A stretch of 30,521 nucleotides of DNA from positions 1 to 30,521 of the IMG/VR virus record IMGVR_UViG_3300033154_000080; one strand, 5' to 3'. Position numbers and translations under genes: made by a program. Under the pieces are notes generated by a model. The model was not told where the DNA came from and searched no databases. It saw only the letters and a program-made list of their open reading frames with translations. Source of the DNA: a virus. This document shows positions 30,257-30,521 of the stretch, one piece after another; within the stretch, counting starts at the first letter, position 1, and every line of letters starts with the position of its first letter.

Positions 30257-30521
30257 TTCAGCTTCTTCTCCAGGTCGTAGAGCTGCCGGGCAGCTACGAA
30301 CGCAGCCCACGCTGGAGCCATCGACTCCGCCGGCCAGCTCTTGTGGGTGAACGAGGCGTCGGACTTGCTGAGGATGAGGACATGGTAGTCTTGGATCTGC
30401 TCGTCCGGGTGGTGCTCATCCCAGAGCTTCCCGTAGGCAGAGATCTGTACAGCCATATCGGGGTAGTAGGCCTTCGAGGTCTTGAAGTCCAAGACGCTCC
30501 GACGCCCGTTGTCCATGAACG
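30253..30521 (-). CDS. PD-(D/E)XK nuclease, RecB/Cas4-like (N-terminus cut off)
   Basis: This gene runs off the right edge; only the C-terminal part is present. V-L-D-F-K-T-S-K carries the D-x-K active-site pair of PD-(D/E)XK nucleases, and Q-I-S-A-Y matches the Q-x-x-x-Y motif that follows in RecB-like exonucleases, including phage Cas4-like enzymes. These usually act in phage recombination or DNA end processing. The upstream His and Glu ligands and any Cys cluster would lie beyond the window. ATG 30514-30516 is internal and not the likely start. Confidence 0.68.
   Translation of the reverse strand, partial: FMDNGRRSVLDFKTSKAYYPDMAVQISAYGKLWDEHHPDEQIQDYHVLILSKSDASFTHKSWPAESMAPAWAAFVAARQLYDLEKKLK

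Overview
The window looks like part of the genome of a double-stranded DNA tailed phage with a podovirus-like virion, GC-rich throughout. The evidence is an ordered plus-strand run of virion genes: terminase, portal, acidic scaffold-like protein, major capsid protein, adaptor, a P22 gp10-like tail protein, three large ejection-type proteins, then fibre and decoration genes. No integrase, repressor, tRNA or rRNA was seen. The host cannot be named. A lipoprotein-like spanin candidate next to a holin candidate hints at a Gram-negative host. The window is not a complete genome, because the last minus-strand gene runs off the right edge.

Layout. Positions 1-477 are a non-coding control region with three separate repeat systems and a terminator-like hairpin. 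Positions 478-2497 hold small genes: a virion-type protein, a Cys/His finger protein that may be the small terminase, a GNAT-like protein, a one-span membrane protein that overlaps another gene, and two unknowns. Positions 2448-9897 carry DNA packaging and head genes. Positions 9897-19879 carry the tail protein and the ejection-type proteins. Positions 19930-22824 contain a duplicated two-gene fibre module. Positions 22835-24210 hold small membrane proteins, a lipoprotein and one more structural protein. Nearly all plus-strand genes touch or overlap by a few bases (ATGA or TGATG junctions), so the block probably behaves as one coupled transcript.

From 24207 to the right edge every gene is on the minus strand and points towards the virion genes. 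In transcription order this operon reads: PD-(D/E)XK nuclease (partial), a 56-residue unknown, a Cys-rich zinc-type protein, a TrmL-like RNA methyltransferase, a GT-A glycosyltransferase, a nucleotidyltransferase, a GT-B-like glycosyltransferase, an iron-type alcohol dehydrogenase resembling phosphonoacetaldehyde reductase, a SPASM-like radical SAM enzyme, a small unknown, and a zinc amidase endolysin. The five genes from the GT-A enzyme to the radical SAM enzyme form a tightly overlapping small-molecule or glycan cassette that is unusual for a phage, and it is the best candidate here for an undescribed system. Its substrate is unknown. A modified surface glycan (possibly phosphonate-linked) and hypermodified DNA are both open possibilities.

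Other points of interest: a LamG-like domain inserted in the tail protein and again in both fibre-module copies; a peptidase S74-type self-cleavage domain split by a long Pro-rich insert; a major capsid gene whose ribosome binding site can pair with an upstream arm; and convergent operons that share a single CTAG as both stop codons. All family assignments come from motif reading by eye. No database search was run.
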